Assembly: GCF_014633365.1 (NCBI RefSeq)
Contig: NC_068338.1
Coordinates: 48,619,716 to 48,683,715 of the forward strand
Length of the DNA stretch: 64,000 bases
Origin: Diospyros lotus
Taxonomy: Eukaryota > Streptophyta > Magnoliopsida > Ericales > Ebenaceae
Direction: 5' to 3'
Under the pieces are notes generated by a model. The model made no database searches and was not told where the DNA came from. It saw only the letters and a program-made list of their open reading frames with translations. The translations under genes were made by a program, and so were the position numbers. Each line of letters starts with the position of its first letter. The stretch's first letter is position 1. Shown one piece after another: positions 61,501 to 64,000 of the stretch.

Positions 61501-64000
61501 GAGAGAAACACAGAGAAGGAAAGGGAAGAATAGGGAACGCAAAAGTGATTGAGAGAGAGAGAGAATTGAGAGGGAGTTGTAAGAAGAAATTTCAATTCAA
61601 TATTTCAGATGCTTTCAAATGTGGGCGGGGCGTAAATTTATACCCTCAATCCCACTTACAACAATTCCTGCTCAACAGAGTACATGCCTAACTAATTTCT
61701 GTTTTATTCCCTTCCTAACACTTCTCCACTTGCATTCTACATTTACGCAATCACCCTTCTAAGTATTGCCGGTACATAACACAATCTTGGATGAACACTG
61801 TCCATTGTTATAGATAATTTCACTCTGTTTTCAAAGTTTGTAACCCATTGCCAATGCCCACTGACTACAACTCAATTGTTCCTTTGGCAAATTGTGAAAC
61901 ATATATGGCTTCTAACAACACAAATCCACGCCCTTGTGCCAATACAGGCTACTCCAATATGTTGGTTCACTAAGCTTCACCCAAAGTAGGCAAAGCATAA
62001 CACATGCTATTCCAAAACCTCAACCCTTTGCCCTTCTCCTTGAGATTCTAAAATATAATTCAAGCTACTCCTGAGTCCTTGACCCTCCACTCCAGCCTTC
62101 ATCCATGCAAATTTTTTTATTTCATCGCAACATGCCACCCAAACATGTCCCTACTGGGTTCATCTCCAACCAACAGTGCACTTAACTTGGCACACCTTAA
62201 CTGAGTCTTGACATAATTCACTATCTCATGATATAATTGTCAACCAATTGGCAATAGTGATTCACTCACCCAATTCTCTAATCAAAATTTACTCCATGGT
62301 GTCTTTGCACATGGGCTAAGACACAAGGAAAATTCTAAAATTTTTTAAGCTGAAGTTATAGCATGAATTTCAACAACCAAGTGCAAAACGAAGCATAGTG
62401 ATTGATAAATATCAATGGTAGAAACACATCTTCTAATGATAACTCTCAAGTATACAATTGACTCCACAACTCTATCTTTACCGTGACAACACAACTCATC
62501 ACAATAGCCAGCTTGTGACAACATTTCATGTCAAGAGGCACATATTTGCTAATAAAATTTGGCTTTCTAGGAGACCTTGGCAAAGATTTTCACTTTGGAT
62601 CATAGTGGCACCAAATTACTCCACATTCTTTTTGGGGACATGATGTTTCCATTCAACAAGTCTCTAGTCCATGTCTCAAACCACTAGAACACCTACAACA
62701 ATCTCATATGTAATGCAAAGGCACAGAAGTTTAAATGACGAAGTGAGATAAATAGCATGGTTTTTCCATTCAACTGGCCTCTAATCCATGTATCAAACCA
62801 CTGGAACACCAACTGCAATCTAATATGTAAGCCAAACGTATGGAAGTCTGAACAAGGAAATGAGATAAATAGAAATGTAGGCAATAAAAGAATGGATGAG
62901 GGTAATTTTAGTTGCCAAACTTGCTTCTTTAAAGATCAAGACAACAAATACATAGGCTCGATCCTAATGCCTTAAAATTTGTAAATCATATGAGACAAAC
63001 TAACCAGTTATCAATTTATTTTCTATTTTGGTAATAACTAGTTATCAATTTAACTTTGACAACATGGAGCGTTTAACTTATTCCATTCCTTTTCTTGCTC
63101 ATTTCCCCTCCTTTCAAGTAAATATTTTGCTATTTCTGCTTTTACTTTTCTCTTTTAACAAAATTTCATTTATGTTACACAAAAGAGAAAAGCATCATTA
63201 AGAACATACAAAAAAGCCACTGTGTTCACCACAATTCCGAGTCTTAAAATGGTGCTCTTGCAAGAGCCATGAACCTCAGTGAATAACCATATTACTTTAG
63301 GAAGCGCAGGGATAAGGCACTTTCTTCTATACTCCTTTTCTTATCCCAAAAAAAAAAAAAAAAGTTGAGTGAAATATTTCAAGATGCCATGACAAAAGCA
63401 CTCACTTGAGCTTAACAGAGCATCCTAGAAACGTCCTAAAAATTGATAATTACCATTGTCCTCAGCGTGTTAGAGTCCTCAAACGTCAAATATCGGCTTG
63501 CTGTTCTTAGGAAATTTCTCAAAGAAAGCATTGGTGATCAACTGAAAGCAGATAATAAAAGGCCTGCGCGACCGTGTCATGTAGGTTGTCCACGAATAGG
63601 ATTTACACACACACACACACACGGCCATGTTTAACAGTTTGATGCTGGCTGACAGTTTAATTGCATAAGATAAGAGCTAAGAACCTTGTGGCGCAGAGGG
63701 TATAATATATAGGGTTTTCGTCTATAAATCTGAAAATAATCAACATAAGGACTCCAGGAGATTCAACGTGGAGAAAAATCGACATTTTCGCGCAACGTTT
63801 AACTGTCCGTTTCGTTGTTCAGAGAGAATTGACAAACATAAAATAAGAGAAAGGAAAATCGAATGAAGAATAAGAGTGACAGACCAGATCTTTGAAGATG
63901 AGAAAAGCGATGATGAAGAAGAGGACGAAGAGGATCTCGAACTCGGCGATCCGAACAAAGGAGAAAACTGAGTTGACGGCCAGAGTCAACAATGACTCGT
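55597..64000 (-). CDS. Small single-pass membrane protein, two exons, cut by the window end
   Basis: Exon 1 (63885 to beyond 64000) reads ESLLTLAVNSVFSFVRIAEF followed by EILFVLFFIIAFLIFKDL, one strong transmembrane helix. Exon 2 (55597-55665) reads TARPEYNQILVKKPGG then PDWWPY and a TAG stop. The join is in phase, with donor GT at 63883-63884 and acceptor AG at 55666-55667. The protein is about 60 residues, with a charged cytosolic or lumenal tail of about 25 residues. It looks like a conserved plant membrane microprotein; I cannot name a function. The start codon lies just outside the window. The 8.2-kb intron contains a chromovirus in the same orientation. Confidence 0.8.
56405..61781 (-). 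mobile_element. Ty3/gypsy chromovirus in the intron of the small membrane protein gene
   Basis: LTRs are 56405-56742 and 61454-61781 (on the minus strand TGTTAT...GATCTGACA). The target duplication CAATC is at 56400-56404 and 61782-61786. Primer site TGGTATCAGAGC (minus strand) is at 61439-61450, and a purine tract (CTCAAGGGGAGGG) borders the other LTR. Full domain order gag-protease-RT-RNase H-integrase-chromodomain. Confidence 0.93.
56790..61423 (-). pseudogene. Chromovirus gag-pol, inactivated
   Basis: From 61423 leftward: gag start MVMADGTRMKSLEMQVQQ with a predicted coiled coil; zinc knuckle CFKCGEKYFLGHQC (about 60300); protease with the catalytic stretch shortened to LIDSFLDEG, so the usual DSG is lost; RT with KKKDGTRQFCIDCRQLN and LDLRSDYYQI, but the catalytic motif reads FFDN instead of F-x-DD (about 59010); RNase H (VVETNASGVGIG, TDHENLKFLL); integrase zinc finger (CDVCKKCKHET) and core (HPQTDGQTERVNQ, about 57540); and a chromodomain-like end (ILEKRVIYRHG...VLVQ, STxEYLPDL, about 56850-56950). 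Stops include TAG and TGA at former Trp codons in the chromodomain. Confidence 0.9.
61787..63884 (-). other. Intron 1 remainder of the small membrane protein gene
   Basis: Unique-looking AT-rich intron sequence. A poly-A tract lies near 63350-63363, and an AC microsatellite at about 63605-63621. No coding sequence or transposon recognised. Confidence 0.5.

Overview
The window is nuclear DNA of a flowering plant, most likely a woody eudicot. The evidence is GT-AG introns, AT-rich intergenic DNA and plant retroelements (Copia, chromovirus, plant LINEs, SINE-like and hAT/Mutator elements). The species cannot be named from sequence alone. There are no prokaryotic operons, rRNA genes, tRNA genes or CRISPR arrays that I can see. 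All family assignments come from reading translated motifs; no database search was run.

Three host genes are supported. (1) 3660-5890 (+): the last three exons of a GDT1-like (UPF0016/TMEM165 family) membrane cation transporter; its 5' exons lie outside the window. (2) 8739-44965 (+): a complete seven-exon ZFN1-type CCCH zinc-finger gene with five C-X8-C-X5-C-X3-H fingers. It is stretched over 36 kb by transposons and carries an apparent one-base deletion at the end of exon 6. (3) 55597-64000 (-): a two-exon gene for a very small single-pass membrane protein, cut by the window end, with an 8.2-kb intron that holds a chromovirus.

Most of the rest is transposon. Intron 3 of the zinc-finger gene holds a 20.3-kb stack bounded by one 5-bp duplication (CTCCT). 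The outermost layer is a small LTR element (12025-32307). One Copia element sits in its 5' LTR and a second in its interior. The second Copia itself contains a 1.8-kb solo LTR and another small LTR element. The 3' LTR contains a MITE-like sequence and a LINE. Target-site duplications can be read for almost every layer, so the insertion order can be reconstructed. Later introns hold an old LINE, a 25-bp LINE stub, another small LTR element (36233-39117) and a 1.1-kb Mutator-like foldback (39783-40857). Downstream are a deleted hAT element (47873-49664) and a further small LTR element (50305-53696).

The most interesting novelty candidate is a family of small pol-less LTR retrotransposons: 22612-26184, 36233-39117 and 50305-53696, with the outer element 12025-32307 as a more distant relative. 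They share LTR features, a Met-tRNA-type primer site, a degenerate gag-like/acidic ORF with conserved blocks (FLKM...KEK, SLPT, DSFGKE) and a basic-rich 3' module next to the polypurine tract. The chromovirus at 56405-61781 shares the polypurine-tract context and gag N-terminal signatures and could be related to their autonomous partner.
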